DNA from: an uncultured Collinsella sp.
GTDB lineage: Bacteria; Actinomycetota; Coriobacteriia; Coriobacteriales; Coriobacteriaceae
Length of the DNA: 64,000 nt
Assembly: GCA_902491765.1 (NCBI GenBank)
Contig: CABUIY010000002.1
Coordinates: 62,001 to 126,000, forward strand
Direction: 5' to 3'
Shown: in pieces, positions 33,214 through 41,749 of the stretch
How the letters are laid out: each line of letters starts with the position of its first letter
How positions within the stretch are numbered: position 1 is the stretch's first letter
Notes under the pieces: model-generated
Told to the model about the DNA's origin: nothing
Databases searched by the model: none
Seen by the model: only the letters and a program-made list of their open reading frames with translations
Position numbers and translations under genes: made by a program

Positions 33214-34011
33214 CTAGTCCAGACGTTGGCCATCGGAGCGCACGCGCTCAGTGCCGCGGCCGCTGATCTGGCGGATAACCTCGCCGGCAATCATCTGGCC
33301 CATGATGGGCGGCATAAAGCTGGCGGTTCCCAGCTCGGTGCGCTCGTGGATGTTGGAAGGGTCGCGGGGCTGTGTCTTAACCGATTCCTCGCAGCTAAAC
33401 AGTATATGCAGGCTCTTGATTCCGCGCTTCTTGCATTCTTTGCGCATGATGCGGCTCATGGGGTCACGTACCGTATCGAAAATGTCGGCAAAGCGGAGGC
33501 ACTCGGGATGGAGCTTGTTGGCCCCGCCCATGGAGCTAACCAAACGAATGTCGTGGTCCTGAGCATATTTGGCAATGGTGAGCTTGGCCGAGATGGTGTC
33601 GATGGCGTCGATGACGTAATCGAGCTTGCCGCCTGTCTGCTCCAAAACGCTTGCGAAGAATTCGTCGATGTTGTCGCTTAGCAGGTATTCGGTACGCTTG
33701 ATGACGGTGGCGGCAGGATTGATGTCTTTGATCATGGCCTCCATAACGTCGACCTTGCGCTTGCCGATGGTGCTGTGAAATGCGATGGCCTGGCGATTGA
33801 TATTGCTGGGCGCGATGATGTCCTTGTCCAGAATGACGAAATGACCAATGCCGCCGCGGGCAAGTGCCTCGCAGCAATTGGAGCCCACACCTCCGCAGCC
33901 GAGCACCAGCACCGTGGCGGCGGCGAGTTTGTCGAGTGCCTCGCGGCCCATGATGATCTCGAGCTTGGTGTCGTGTGTCTCGTTGGGGGTTGCGGCTGTG
34001 GTTTCGGTCAT
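33214..34011 (-). CDS. tcdA: tRNA threonylcarbamoyladenosine dehydratase
   Basis: A 265-aa E1-like (ThiF-fold) ATP enzyme that cyclises t6A37 in tRNA to ct6A. The nucleotide loop GCGGVGSNCCEALARGG, DKDIIAPSNINRQ and VIDAIDTISAK match TcdA (CsdL). The ATG at 34011 is preferred over 34017 because GGAGG abuts the latter. It leads a two-gene transcript with the TatD gene. Confidence 0.88.
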   Translation of the reverse strand: MTETTAATPNETHDTKLEIIMGREALDKLAAATVLVLGCGGVGSNCCEALARGGIGHFVILDKDIIAPSNINRQAIAFHSTIGKRKVDVMEAMIKDINPAATVIKRTEYLLSDNIDEFFASVLEQTGGKLDYVIDAIDTISAKLTIAKYAQDHDIRLVSSMGGANKLHPECLRFADIFDTVRDPMSRIMRKECKKRGIKSLHILFSCEESVKTQPRDPSNIHERTELGTASFMPPIMGQMIAGEVIRQISGRGTERVRSDGQRLD

Positions 34012-34136
34012 AGACATCCTCCGATGGGGAAGCGAATCGTGTTTTAGCTATAGTCATTATAGGTATTATCGCGATTCCATTTGAGCCCTAGGGGCTTGTT
34101 GAAATGAGGCAGTGATTCGCATAAGATGAAGCAGAT

Positions 34137-34160
34137 GGCACCCGTTGCCGCGGGTTGGCC
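34137..34160 (-). other. Hairpin downstream of the small toxin-like ORF
   Basis: GGC-ACCCG pairs with CGGGT-GGCC across 34137-34160 with a small bulge. It lies about 60 bases downstream of the 28-aa ORF on the same strand, where holin-like toxin genes usually carry a hairpin of this wording; it has no T-run. Confidence 0.4.
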
Positions 34161-34218
34161 AACTCCCAAACACGTTTGTAGCGTGAGAAGTGGCCGTCTT
34201 CGCATTACGCGGGGGCGG

Positions 34219-34305
34219 CTATTTCATTCGACCTCCAATGTGGATGCCGAGCTCCACAGCCGCGATTACAAGCAATAACAACGTCAGGACATCGTCAATA
34301 CTCAT
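34219..34305 (-). CDS. 28-aa holin-like toxin candidate (type I toxin)
   Basis: An ATG at 34305 preceded by GAAGGAG with 7-base spacing encodes 28 residues: an acidic start (MSIDD), a hydrophobic helix (VLTLLLLVIAAVELGI) and a basic end (GGRMK). The stop codon runs into a GC-rich inverted repeat (GCCG...CGGC) and a GGCCAACCCG hairpin follows. This order matches the putative holin-like toxin genes common in gut Firmicutes. The antitoxin RNA would be antisense to it; I cannot place it. It lies in the otherwise gene-free 34012-34471. Confidence 0.5.
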   Translation of the reverse strand: MSIDDVLTLLLLVIAAVELGIHIGGRMK

Positions 34306-34385
34306 AGTCCATCTCCTTCTCGGGTAGAGGGAGCTGGCCCATCTGCTTCAACTTCCATTGTAGCTAAATACGAACGAATGTTCTA

Positions 34386-34437
34386 TAGATGTTCCTGTAT
34401 TAGATAGTTAGACAAACATCTAAATATCGAGTATAGT
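34386..34437 (+). promoter_or_regulatory. Promoter and operator of sdpR-sdpI
   Basis: -35 TTAGAC (34408-34413) and -10 TATAGT (34432-34437) are 18 bases apart. The -35 lies in the dyad TTAGACAAACATCTAA (34408-34423), and TAGATGTT (34386-34393) mirrors AACATCTA (34415-34422). This fits repression by the ArsR-type protein encoded next. Confidence 0.6.
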
Positions 34438-34471
34438 GTGCGCGTCATGAGAGATGATGAAAGGGGGTCTT

Positions 34472-34750
34472 ATGCCGGGAGAGGGTTTTAAGGCGCTTGC
34501 CGATCCAACGCGACGGCGCATTTTGGAGTTGCTGCGCGAGGGCAATTGCACGGCGGGGGAGCTTGCCGAGCATTTCGATATCAGTAAGCCGTCGCTAAGC
34601 CATCACTTGGCGACGCTCAAAAATGCCGGGTTGGTGACCGACGAGCGCCATGGCCAAAACATCGTATACAGCTTAAACACCACCGTCATGCAGGATTTAA
34701 TTGGCTGGTTTATGGGCTTTACAAACACTGAAGGTGATAAGGATGAATAA
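34472..34750 (+). CDS. sdpR: SdpR-type ArsR-family autorepressor
   Basis: A 92-aa winged-helix repressor (FKALADPTRRRILELLREGN, then DISKPSLSHHLATLKNAGLV). It matches SdpR, which in Bacillus represses the sdpR-sdpI pair and is held at the membrane by SdpI when the toxin SdpC is present. The ATG at 34472 follows AAAGGGGG. The gene overlaps sdpI by 8 bases. No SdpC-like toxin is in the window. Confidence 0.82.
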   Translation: MPGEGFKALADPTRRRILELLREGNCTAGELAEHFDISKPSLSHHLATLKNAGLVTDERHGQNIVYSLNTTVMQDLIGWFMGFTNTEGDKDE

Positions 34751-35447
34751 CGAAAACAAGGGCATTCACCCCACGGGGGTATCGTCGCGCGTGTGGATTG
34801 CGCTGGTCGCTCTGTGCGCCGCCAATGTCGTAGCGCACCTCATGGTGATGCCGAGCTTGCCTGCGCAGATTCCCACGCACTGGGGCGCGAACGGCGCCGT
34901 CGACGGTTGGGGTCCTAGCTGGATGGCCTCCGCGCTCGGCGCGCTGCCTCTGGCGCTTCTCGTAATGTTCTGCGTGGTGCCGCGCATCGACCCCAAAGGT
35001 GAGGCATATCGAACCTCGGGCAAGTTCTACCAGGGCTTCGTAATCGCCTTCACCTTGTTCATGTGCGCCATAAGCTGGCTGGGAGAGCTTACGGTCTGGG
35101 GCGTGGTGCCGGCGGTCGGTTCGGTCAACGTGCTGATTTCCGGTGTTGTCGGTTTGCTGTTCATCGGCGTAGGCAACTACTTGCCGCGTGTGAAGCAGAA
35201 CTATACGCTCGGTATCAAGACACCCTGGGCGCTTGCCGATCCCGAGAACTGGCGCCGTACGCAGCGTTTTGGCGGCGCCTGCTTTATGGTGCTGGGTATT
35301 GGCCTGATTGTGATGGGCGTGGCAGGTAGCGTGCTTTCGAGTGAAGTCGTCGCCGCGGTGATTGCGGCTCTGGCGTTTGGTTCGGTTGGAGCCGTTTACG
35401 TCTACTCGTATCTGTTGTGGCGCAAATCGCAGCGAGCCGCTCGTTAA
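34743..35447 (+). CDS. sdpI: SdpI-family membrane protein (immunity type)
   Basis: A 234-aa membrane protein with about six helices. It has the DUF1648 motif (MPSLPAQIPTHWGANGAVDGW) and the SdpI-type GNYLPRVKQNYTLGIKTPWAL. In Bacillus SdpI gives immunity to the SDP killing factor and signals to SdpR. The start at 34743 lies inside the end of sdpR, so translation is coupled. Confidence 0.83.
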   Translation: MNNENKGIHPTGVSSRVWIALVALCAANVVAHLMVMPSLPAQIPTHWGANGAVDGWGPSWMASALGALPLALLVMFCVVPRIDPKGEAYRTSGKFYQGFVIAFTLFMCAISWLGELTVWGVVPAVGSVNVLISGVVGLLFIGVGNYLPRVKQNYTLGIKTPWALADPENWRRTQRFGGACFMVLGIGLIVMGVAGSVLSSEVVAAVIAALAFGSVGAVYVYSYLLWRKSQRAAR

Positions 35448-35631
35448 GGTTGCGGAAAACTAGCGTACGCAGTTCATGGTATGTTCCGGGGGACTTTTCC
35501 CAGGTAGTATTAGGGGGTGTGGGCAACTATGCCCCTTTTTCGTTACGTTTCAGAGCTGGTTCCCTCATTTCGTTTCCACTAAAGCGAATCAAGAATAGGG
35601 AAACAGCAGGTAGAAAGGATAGAACAGGCAA

Positions 35632-37311
35632 ATGGCAGAGTTTATCTACCAGATGTATCAGGCTCGCAAGGCCCATGGCGACAAGGTGATCCTTGACGAC
35701 GTGACCCTGAGCTTCTACCCCGGTGCCAAGATCGGCGTCGTGGGCCCCAACGGTATGGGCAAGTCGACCCTGCTCAAGATTATGGCCGGCATCGAGGAGG
35801 TCTCCAACGGCGATGCCAGGCTCACTCCCGGCTACACCGTGGGCATCCTGCAGCAGGAGCCGCCGCTCGACGACGACAAGACCGTCATCGAGAACGTGCG
35901 CATGGCGTTTGGCGACATGATTGCCAAGGTCGATCGCTTCAACAAGATCGGCGAGGAGATGTGCGACCCGGACTGCGACATGGACGCCCTCATGGCCGAG
36001 ATGGGCAAGCTCCAGGACGAGATCGACGCCGCTGACGGCTGGGATATCGATTCCAAGCTCGGCCAGGCCATGGACGCCCTGCAGCTGCCCGATTCCGACA
36101 TGCCGGTCAACGTACTTTCCGGCGGCGAGCGCCGTCGCGTGGCCCTGTGCAAGCTGCTGCTCGAAGCTCCCGACCTGCTGCTGCTCGACGAGCCCACGAA
36201 CCACCTGGACGCCGAGTCGATCCTGTGGCTCGAGCACTTCCTGCACAACTACCAGGGCGCGGTGCTTGCCGTCACGCACGATCGCTACTTCCTGGATAAC
36301 GTTGCCGAGTGGATCTGCGAGGTCGACCGCGGTCACCTTTATCCCTACAAGGGCAACTACTCCACGTATCTGGAGACCAAGGCCGCCCGTATCGAGGCGC
36401 AGGGCAACCGCGACGCCAAGCTCGCCAAGCGCATGGAGGCCGAGCTCGAGTGGGTACGCAGCTCGCCCAAGGCTCGCCAGGCCAAGAACAAGGCTCGTCT
36501 GGCTCGTTACGAGGAGATGGAGGCCGAGGCCCGCGCAAGCCAGAAGCTCGACTGGACCGACATCCGCATCCCCGTGGGCCCGCGTCTGGGCAACAAGGTG
36601 CTCGAGGCCCATCACCTGCACAAGGAGTTCGATGGCCGTGTGCTCATCGACGACCTATCGTTCACCCTGCCGCGCAACGGTATCGTGGGTGTCATCGGCC
36701 CCAACGGTGTGGGCAAGACCACGCTGTTCAAGACCATCGTGGGCCTGGAGCCGCTGACTTCGGGCGAGCTCGAGGTGGGCGAGACCGTCAAGATCTCCTA
36801 TGTCGATCAGAACCGTTCTGGCATCGACCCCGATAAGAACCTGTGGGAGGTCGTCTCGGATGGCTTGGACCATATGATGGTCGGCGAGACCGAGGTTCCG
36901 AGCCGCGCTTATGTGGCGAGCTTTGGCTTTAAGGGCCAGGACCAGCAGAAGCGCGCCGGCGTACTCTCCGGTGGCGAGCGCAACCGTCTGAACTTGGCGC
37001 TTACGCTCAAGCAGGGCGGCAACCTGCTGCTCCTCGACGAGCCCACGAACGACCTCGACGTCGAGACGCTGTCCTCGCTCGAAGCGGCACTGCTCGAGTT
37101 CCCGGGCTGCTCGGTGGTCATTAGCCACGACCGTATGTTCCTGGACCGCGTCGCCACGCACATTCTGGCGTGGGAGGGCACCGACGAGAATCCGGGCAAC
37201 TGGTATTGGTTTGAGGGCAACTTCGAGGCCTATCAGGCCAACCGCATCGAGCGCCTTGGCGAGGACGCAGCCCAGCCGCATCGTATCCACCGTAAGCTGA
37301 CGCGCGATTAG
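35632..37311 (+). CDS. ettA: ABC-F ATPase EttA (energy-dependent translational throttle)
   Basis: A 559-aa protein with two ABC domains and no membrane part, which acts on the ribosome E site. Walker A motifs are GPNGMGKST and GPNGVGKTT, signatures LSGGERRR and LSGGERNR, Walker B motifs LLLLDEPTNHLDA and LLLLDEPTNDLDV. The arm and linker (KAARIEAQGNRDAKLAKRM, then SSPKARQAKNKARL) match EttA. The ribosome site AAAGGA is about 13 bases from the ATG. A good terminator follows. Confidence 0.92.
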   Translation: MAEFIYQMYQARKAHGDKVILDDVTLSFYPGAKIGVVGPNGMGKSTLLKIMAGIEEVSNGDARLTPGYTVGILQQEPPLDDDKTVIENVRMAFGDMIAKVDRFNKIGEEMCDPDCDMDALMAEMGKLQDEIDAADGWDIDSKLGQAMDALQLPDSDMPVNVLSGGERRRVALCKLLLEAPDLLLLDEPTNHLDAESILWLEHFLHNYQGAVLAVTHDRYFLDNVAEWICEVDRGHLYPYKGNYSTYLETKAARIEAQGNRDAKLAKRMEAELEWVRSSPKARQAKNKARLARYEEMEAEARASQKLDWTDIRIPVGPRLGNKVLEAHHLHKEFDGRVLIDDLSFTLPRNGIVGVIGPNGVGKTTLFKTIVGLEPLTSGELEVGETVKISYVDQNRSGIDPDKNLWEVVSDGLDHMMVGETEVPSRAYVASFGFKGQDQQKRAGVLSGGERNRLNLALTLKQGGNLLLLDEPTNDLDVETLSSLEAALLEFPGCSVVISHDRMFLDRVATHILAWEGTDENPGNWYWFEGNFEAYQANRIERLGEDAAQPHRIHRKLTRD

Positions 37312-37334
37312 TCGAGCTCAGGTGACCTAACGAG

Positions 37335-37371
37335 AAAGGGACGATAACCTTGAGGGCTATCGTCCCTTTTT
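37335..37371. terminator. Terminator of ettA
   Basis: AAAGGGACGATA (37335-37346) pairs with TATCGTCCCTTT (37358-37369), followed by T; it abuts the convergent gene's stop and can act on both strands. Confidence 0.85.
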
Positions 37372-37372
37372 G

Positions 37373-38680
37373 TTACTTGGTAGAAGGCTCGACTTTATCG
37401 ATGGTCCAGGCGGCTCCGAGACCGCCGGTGGTGTTGCGGCGGATGCGTACGGTAACCTCGCGGCGCTCGCCGGCCTGCGTGTAGCGCAGGGGGAAGCTTG
37501 CGCGGTTTCGCGCGACCTCGATGGTACCGCGCTCGCGGGCGATCCAGTAGTACTCGCCGACGATGCCGAGGGTGTCGGCGCCGTAGGGGAGATAGGTTGA
37601 CAGCTGGTGCAGAAGCGGGCCGGGGCAGAAGATCTCGGTTGTGAAATCGACGGGGAAGTCCTTGGGGATGGCGGGCGCTGCAGGTGCGGGGGTTGGGGCT
37701 GCTGCGGGTGCCGAAGCCGGTGCCGGTCCGGGAATTTGGTCGCAAGCAGCGGTGGGCACGGACTCGATGACGGTCGCGGGCCCCGGCGTCGAGTCCGGCT
37801 TGGTCGTGGAATCTGCGGGCTCCACGGTGACGGGCGCGTCTGCAGCGGCAGTTTCAACCTCAACCTGCGTCGCGTTCTCATTCTCGACGCTCGACTTTGC
37901 CTCGATGGGCGTGGATGCCATGGTGGTGATGCCGGCGTTGGCGTTCTCGGGGTCATAGACGACCGTGAGCGAGATGGCGGGCTGCGGCGTCTCGGGCTCC
38001 GGTGTCGACTCGGTAGCGTCTTGATCTGCGGGCTCGTCGGACTGATCATCCTCGGCCTCGTCGCCAAAGACATCGCTGTTTTGGAACGCAGACGGCTCGG
38101 GTTGGTCAGCGGCTTCTTCGGTTGTCGACTTGGGCGCTTCGTTGAGCTCCACAGTGGCTTCCTGCTCGGATATGACTTCGGAATCGGTCGTGGCGGCGAT
38201 TTCGGTTTCGGCTTCTGCCGTTACCTCAATAGCAACTTCGATCTCTGTCTCGGGCTCGGGTTCCGGCGCGGCTTCAACCATGGCTTCGGGCTCGGGACGC
38301 TTAACGTGCTTGGGGCGCACGGCCTTGAGGTCCTTCTCACCGCGCTTTTTCTTTTTGTAGGACTGCTTGGCGCCCTTGGCGGTCTTGGGCTTGTCCTCGC
38401 CCTTGGCAAGCGCAGCATCCCAGGCCTCGTTGGCGATGACCGTGGCATACAGGCGGCCGCCTTTAAAGACGGTCAGCTTAATGCAGTCGTCGAGCTCCTC
38501 GAGCAGCTCGCGTGTGGACTCAAAGCCCAGGTCATAAGCAGTCATGTCGCCAGCGTCGAGTGCCTCCTCGACCTGCGTCATAAACGTTTGCTTACCGCAC
38601 CCAATCGCGTCGCGCAGCAGGCGATACAGATAGATGTGGTTGCCCAGCGATAGTGCGGGCGTAACTATTGTCTTGCTCAT
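37373..38680 (-). CDS. Unknown protein with LOTUS-like N-terminus and acidic/Pro-rich middle
   Basis: A 435-aa protein in three parts. Residues 1-85 show the hydrophobic pattern of an OST-HTH/LOTUS domain (LLRDAIGCG, then AYDLGFESTRELLEEL). A Lys-rich stretch and a long, low-complexity Glu/Ala/Pro-rich region follow (about 95-340). The C-terminal 95 residues are folded-looking and begin FTTEIFCPGPLLHQL. GAGGAG precedes the ATG at 38680. The LOTUS match is by eye only; if right, RNA binding is possible. No partner gene is apparent. Confidence 0.6.
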   Translation of the reverse strand: MSKTIVTPALSLGNHIYLYRLLRDAIGCGKQTFMTQVEEALDAGDMTAYDLGFESTRELLEELDDCIKLTVFKGGRLYATVIANEAWDAALAKGEDKPKTAKGAKQSYKKKKRGEKDLKAVRPKHVKRPEPEAMVEAAPEPEPETEIEVAIEVTAEAETEIAATTDSEVISEQEATVELNEAPKSTTEEAADQPEPSAFQNSDVFGDEAEDDQSDEPADQDATESTPEPETPQPAISLTVVYDPENANAGITTMASTPIEAKSSVENENATQVEVETAAADAPVTVEPADSTTKPDSTPGPATVIESVPTAACDQIPGPAPASAPAAAPTPAPAAPAIPKDFPVDFTTEIFCPGPLLHQLSTYLPYGADTLGIVGEYYWIARERGTIEVARNRASFPLRYTQAGERREVTVRIRRNTTGGLGAAWTIDKVEPSTK

Positions 38681-38751
38681 GGCAAATCTCCTCTTTACAC
38701 ACCAAAGCATCTTACCATCGCACGGGGCGTGCCACCTCGGCACCTAAGGCA

Positions 38752-38784
38752 AACGGGCGCGACCGTTGCCGGTTCGCGCCCGTT
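38752..38784 (-). terminator. Terminator of the Ser/Thr-rich membrane protein gene
   Basis: AACGGGCGCGA (38752-38762) pairs with TCGCGCCCGTT (38774-38784); on the minus strand TTT follows. Confidence 0.65.
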
Positions 38785-38818
38785 ATACAGGTCGGTTATC
38801 TATGAGAGGCAAACGTGC

Positions 38819-39763
38819 TTAGTTGCCCGATGCCGTGCCTTGGCTCGAGCTGTCAGATGCCGTGCCGGACGCGGTTCCGCTCGAGCTGTTAGTGCTGCTG
38901 TTGTCGGTAGATCCCGTGCCCGATGTATTGCCGCTCGTCTGGTCGCCCGTGCTCGGCTGCGAGCTGTCAGTCGTTTGGCTTGAGTCGGTCGTGCCGGATT
39001 GCGTGCCGCTGTTGTTCGCAGAGGAATCGACGCCCTGCGATTGATCGGGGGTGTTCGAGGACGAGTCGGTGGATGCGGAGGTGCCCTGCGGGTCGTCCTG
39101 CTGGCTTTGCGATTGAACGGAGCTATCCGCGTCGTGCTCGGTCGTGCGCGACGAAAGGATTGGCTCGGGACGCTCGCCCAGACCCTCACCGGCAGTGGTG
39201 ATAAGGATGGCGCCGGCGCAGGCGATGACTGCGACGATGGCGATGGCGATCGAGAAGACGATGACCTTCTTTTGCGTCTGGCTGCGCTCTGCCGCCGCCT
39301 TGGCACGCAAGCTGTTGGGGGCAACGCGCGCCGTGGTCGCGCGTCCTGCAACCTGGCGCATCTCCTGCGTGGTCGCGGCGCCACCTAGGTGCTCCTCGAC
39401 ATCGGGCTCAACGGGCTCGTAGGCGCCGGCAGGGTAGTCGACAGCGGCATGCGTGCCCTTGATTGCTTCGGCGCTGGCGGAGATAAAGTGGCGATAGACC
39501 TGCGAGGACACAACGGTGATGACCGAGCTCACGGCGGCACCAATTACTGAACCAGCGATACCAATCTTGGAGGCAAGCGCGACGCTTGTGGCGGCGGCTG
39601 CGGCGCCGGCGATGATCTGGGGAATGGAAATGTCATCGAACAGGCCCTTTTTGGGCGCGATGGCCATGGTCTGTCCGATGGAATGGTTCTCGTGCACGCC
39701 GTTGTTGAGCGATGCCGGCGTCATGACGCGCGTGCGCGGCGCGTCGGTGTACTTGGTTGTCAT
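38819..39763 (-). CDS. Membrane protein with Ser/Thr-rich extracellular tail
   Basis: A 314-aa protein with a hydrophobic, Ala-rich membrane region (about residues 40-80) and a second helix (VIVFSIAIAIVAVIACAGAI, about 165-185). The C-terminal 115 residues are almost entirely Ser, Thr, Gly, Asp, Gln and Asn, a low-complexity stalk likely outside the cell. No domain is recognised. The ATG at 39763 follows GGGAGGG. Confidence 0.65.
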   Translation of the reverse strand: MTTKYTDAPRTRVMTPASLNNGVHENHSIGQTMAIAPKKGLFDDISIPQIIAGAAAAATSVALASKIGIAGSVIGAAVSSVITVVSSQVYRHFISASAEAIKGTHAAVDYPAGAYEPVEPDVEEHLGGAATTQEMRQVAGRATTARVAPNSLRAKAAAERSQTQKKVIVFSIAIAIVAVIACAGAILITTAGEGLGERPEPILSSRTTEHDADSSVQSQSQQDDPQGTSASTDSSSNTPDQSQGVDSSANNSGTQSGTTDSSQTTDSSQPSTGDQTSGNTSGTGSTDNSSTNSSSGTASGTASDSSSQGTASGN

Positions 39764-39938
39764 GCGGGACCCTCCCGGTGTAAATCTGCTTCGTTTCATG
39801 TAGCCATCAGGGTACCCACCAGATGTGAATCGTACGTGACATTTAACAGATACCATCAACTCATCAAGGGGGGCTTGCTGTCTTTGGTGCAATAGCTTGA
39901 TGCTAAACTGGATTTACGATTGCGAGGTGGTTTACGTG

Positions 39939-40178
39939 ATGTACCCATATATGACATTCGAAGACGGTACCGAGGTCGTTCATTCTGACCTGATAACAGA
40001 TGGGGATATCGAAAAGGTTATCGTGCATTTTGAACGACCGACGGCAGAGGGCTTCGACTCCGCTCGTTGTGAGTTGCCTTCCTGTTCGTGGACTGACTGG
40101 GAAGGGCATTTTACTCAGAGTGAAAAACGAGCTTTCGAAGAGTGTTTGAGCAAATCATTTAGATTAGTTCGAGTTTAG
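39939..40178 (+). CDS. Small conserved protein (MYPYMTF type)
   Basis: A 79-aa soluble protein, MYPYMTFEDGTEVVHSDL onward, with FERPTAEGFDSARCELPSCSW in the middle. I recall similar small proteins, often in accessory regions of gut Firmicutes, without a known function. GAGGTGG lies 8 bases before the ATG. It is the first gene of an AT-richer block that ends near 44.2 kb, and a DUF2087 gene follows after 79 bases. Confidence 0.65.
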   Translation: MYPYMTFEDGTEVVHSDLITDGDIEKVIVHFERPTAEGFDSARCELPSCSWTDWEGHFTQSEKRAFEECLSKSFRLVRV

Positions 40179-40257
40179 TTCGAATATAGAAGCCGAATGA
40201 GATGACCTAAAGCGTATGCATTTTTAGTATTAGATGCGTATGAAATGGAGGATGTGA

Positions 40258-40539
40258 ATGGATGAGCTAATAGACTTTAAAAAACGATTTCTCAAGAATG
40301 GCGAGCTGGTTTCAATTCCAAAAAAGGAAAGCTATAAAAGAATCATGCTGCTATGGGCCGTCTCTTTCTTTGAATTAAATACAAGTTATACGGAGCTTCA
40401 GGTTAATCGTGTGCTGTCACAGCTCTATCCTGATTATGCCGTGTTGAGGCGGTACTTGGTTGATTATGGATTCCTATTAAGGGATGAACGAGGCCTGAAA
40501 TACGAGGTTAATCGTGATGTTCACGGTATTGAGAGCTAG
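40258..40539 (+). CDS. DUF2087 domain protein
   Basis: A 93-aa protein that is essentially one DUF2087 domain: KRIMLLWAVSFFE, then YTELQVNRVLSQLYPDYA and VLRRYLVDYGFL. Members are usually attached to regulators and may bind nucleic acid, so this could be the local regulator. GGAGG lies just upstream of the ATG. It overlaps the MFS gene by 23 bases, so they form one operon. Confidence 0.8.
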   Translation: MDELIDFKKRFLKNGELVSIPKKESYKRIMLLWAVSFFELNTSYTELQVNRVLSQLYPDYAVLRRYLVDYGFLLRDERGLKYEVNRDVHGIES

Positions 40540-41701
40540 CCATCCGGTTCGGGTCCTATATATTGCTAGAGGGATAAGCGAAATAGGCAATTGGTGTGCG
40601 AATATTGCTTTGCCAATGCTGATTTACGAGGTAACTCACGATGTTTCTGCAACTGCTTTGATGGTCTGCTGCAGATTTGCCCCCTCTCTGTTTTCAGTTG
40701 CGCTCGCGCAGCTGCCTCAGAAGATGGGTATCGGGACACTGCAGGCCATGAGATTGGCAGACTTAATTCGCGCGGGATTATTCGTTTGCTATATTTTTGT
40801 TGATAGTAAATGGAGTATGTTTGCTATTACGTGCGCGGTATCGCTTTGCCGAACGGTTGAAATGCCCTGCTTTTACTCGTTGTTAAGAGCCAATACGAAT
40901 AGTATCAATCGCGACGTAATTAATAATTCGTTTGGGTTTCTGCAGAATTTGATGATGGTTCTGGGGCCAGTTGCCGGCGGTTTTGTTGTCGCTCAATTTG
41001 GGGCGGAGGCTGTTCTTGCATTAGACGCGCTTTCTTTTGCCGCGTCGTTCTGGTTGCTGCGAGATGTTCCGTCGGTTATCGAGGTTAATGATAAAGAGGG
41101 GATAAGCAAAAATGAAAAAAACAGGACTGCATTTAGTGATCTTAGCGCGAAGCACTTGGCAATTGGTTTCCTATTAATCGATATTTCTAGTGGCGTGGCA
41201 TTCGGCTCTCTGAATTCTCTTTTGCCAGCTATAGCGCAATTGCAATTTGACTCGTCATCGATACAATACGGATTCCTTCAGAGTAGTCTTACAATCGGAC
41301 TGTTGTTCGGAAATACAATATATGGTCGTTTAATCAGTGGTTCCGATTGCGTTAAATCATATTGTTTTGTGACGTATCTTGCGCTCGGTGCGTATCTGGC
41401 GTTTGGCTATCGCTATGCGTCTGGGATATCGTTTATTTTCCTTTTTATCGTCGGTGCCGGAAACGCCATTCAAGATGTGCTTCTCATAACATCGCTGCAG
41501 GATTTGGCGAGAGACGGATCTGAATCGATAAGCCTGTTTTCAATTAGGGAGTCTTTGCAATCGGTTGCTGTTGTTATTTCAACACTCCTTGTTTCGCTGT
41601 TCACGAGCATCGCGATGTTCTCAATTCTCGTTACAGGACTTGGTGTATTTTCAATTATGATGGTAGTTGTGTTTCAATTGAATTATTTGCGAAAGATGTG
41701 A
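40517..41701 (+). CDS. MFS transporter, probable exporter of the peptide locus
   Basis: A 394-aa major-facilitator protein with about 12 helices and a short charged central loop (about residues 193-210). The N-terminus FTVLRASHPVRVLYIARGIS, then NWCANIALPMLIYEVT, resembles macrolide-efflux-type MFS proteins. The ATG lies inside the DUF2087 gene. The radical SAM gene starts 7 bases after the stop, so it probably exports the product made by that enzyme and the small peptide. Confidence 0.8.
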   Translation: MFTVLRASHPVRVLYIARGISEIGNWCANIALPMLIYEVTHDVSATALMVCCRFAPSLFSVALAQLPQKMGIGTLQAMRLADLIRAGLFVCYIFVDSKWSMFAITCAVSLCRTVEMPCFYSLLRANTNSINRDVINNSFGFLQNLMMVLGPVAGGFVVAQFGAEAVLALDALSFAASFWLLRDVPSVIEVNDKEGISKNEKNRTAFSDLSAKHLAIGFLLIDISSGVAFGSLNSLLPAIAQLQFDSSSIQYGFLQSSLTIGLLFGNTIYGRLISGSDCVKSYCFVTYLALGAYLAFGYRYASGISFIFLFIVGAGNAIQDVLLITSLQDLARDGSESISLFSIRESLQSVAVVISTLLVSLFTSIAMFSILVTGLGVFSIMMVVVFQLNYLRKM

Positions 41702-41708
41702 CGTTGAT

Positions 41709-41749
41709 ATGCCTAAAACGCTTTTAGTATTCCCCCAGGATGGAGTCCA
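41709..41749 (+). other. Out-of-frame N-terminus of the radical SAM gene (apparent 1-base deletion)
   Basis: ATG at 41709 reads MPKTLLVFPQDGVQWGRILP and then stops. If one T is restored near 41740 the reading becomes FPQDWSPVGPYLALPVL, the expected start of a B12-binding domain, and joins the long frame that begins at 41750. GTG 41750 has GGAG four bases upstream, so a shortened protein might still be made. Confidence 0.65.

Noticed and set aside
34768..34785. Second CsoR-like motif (CCCCACGGGGGTAT)
   Set aside because: It lies within the sdpI coding sequence and is not a full dyad; likely chance.
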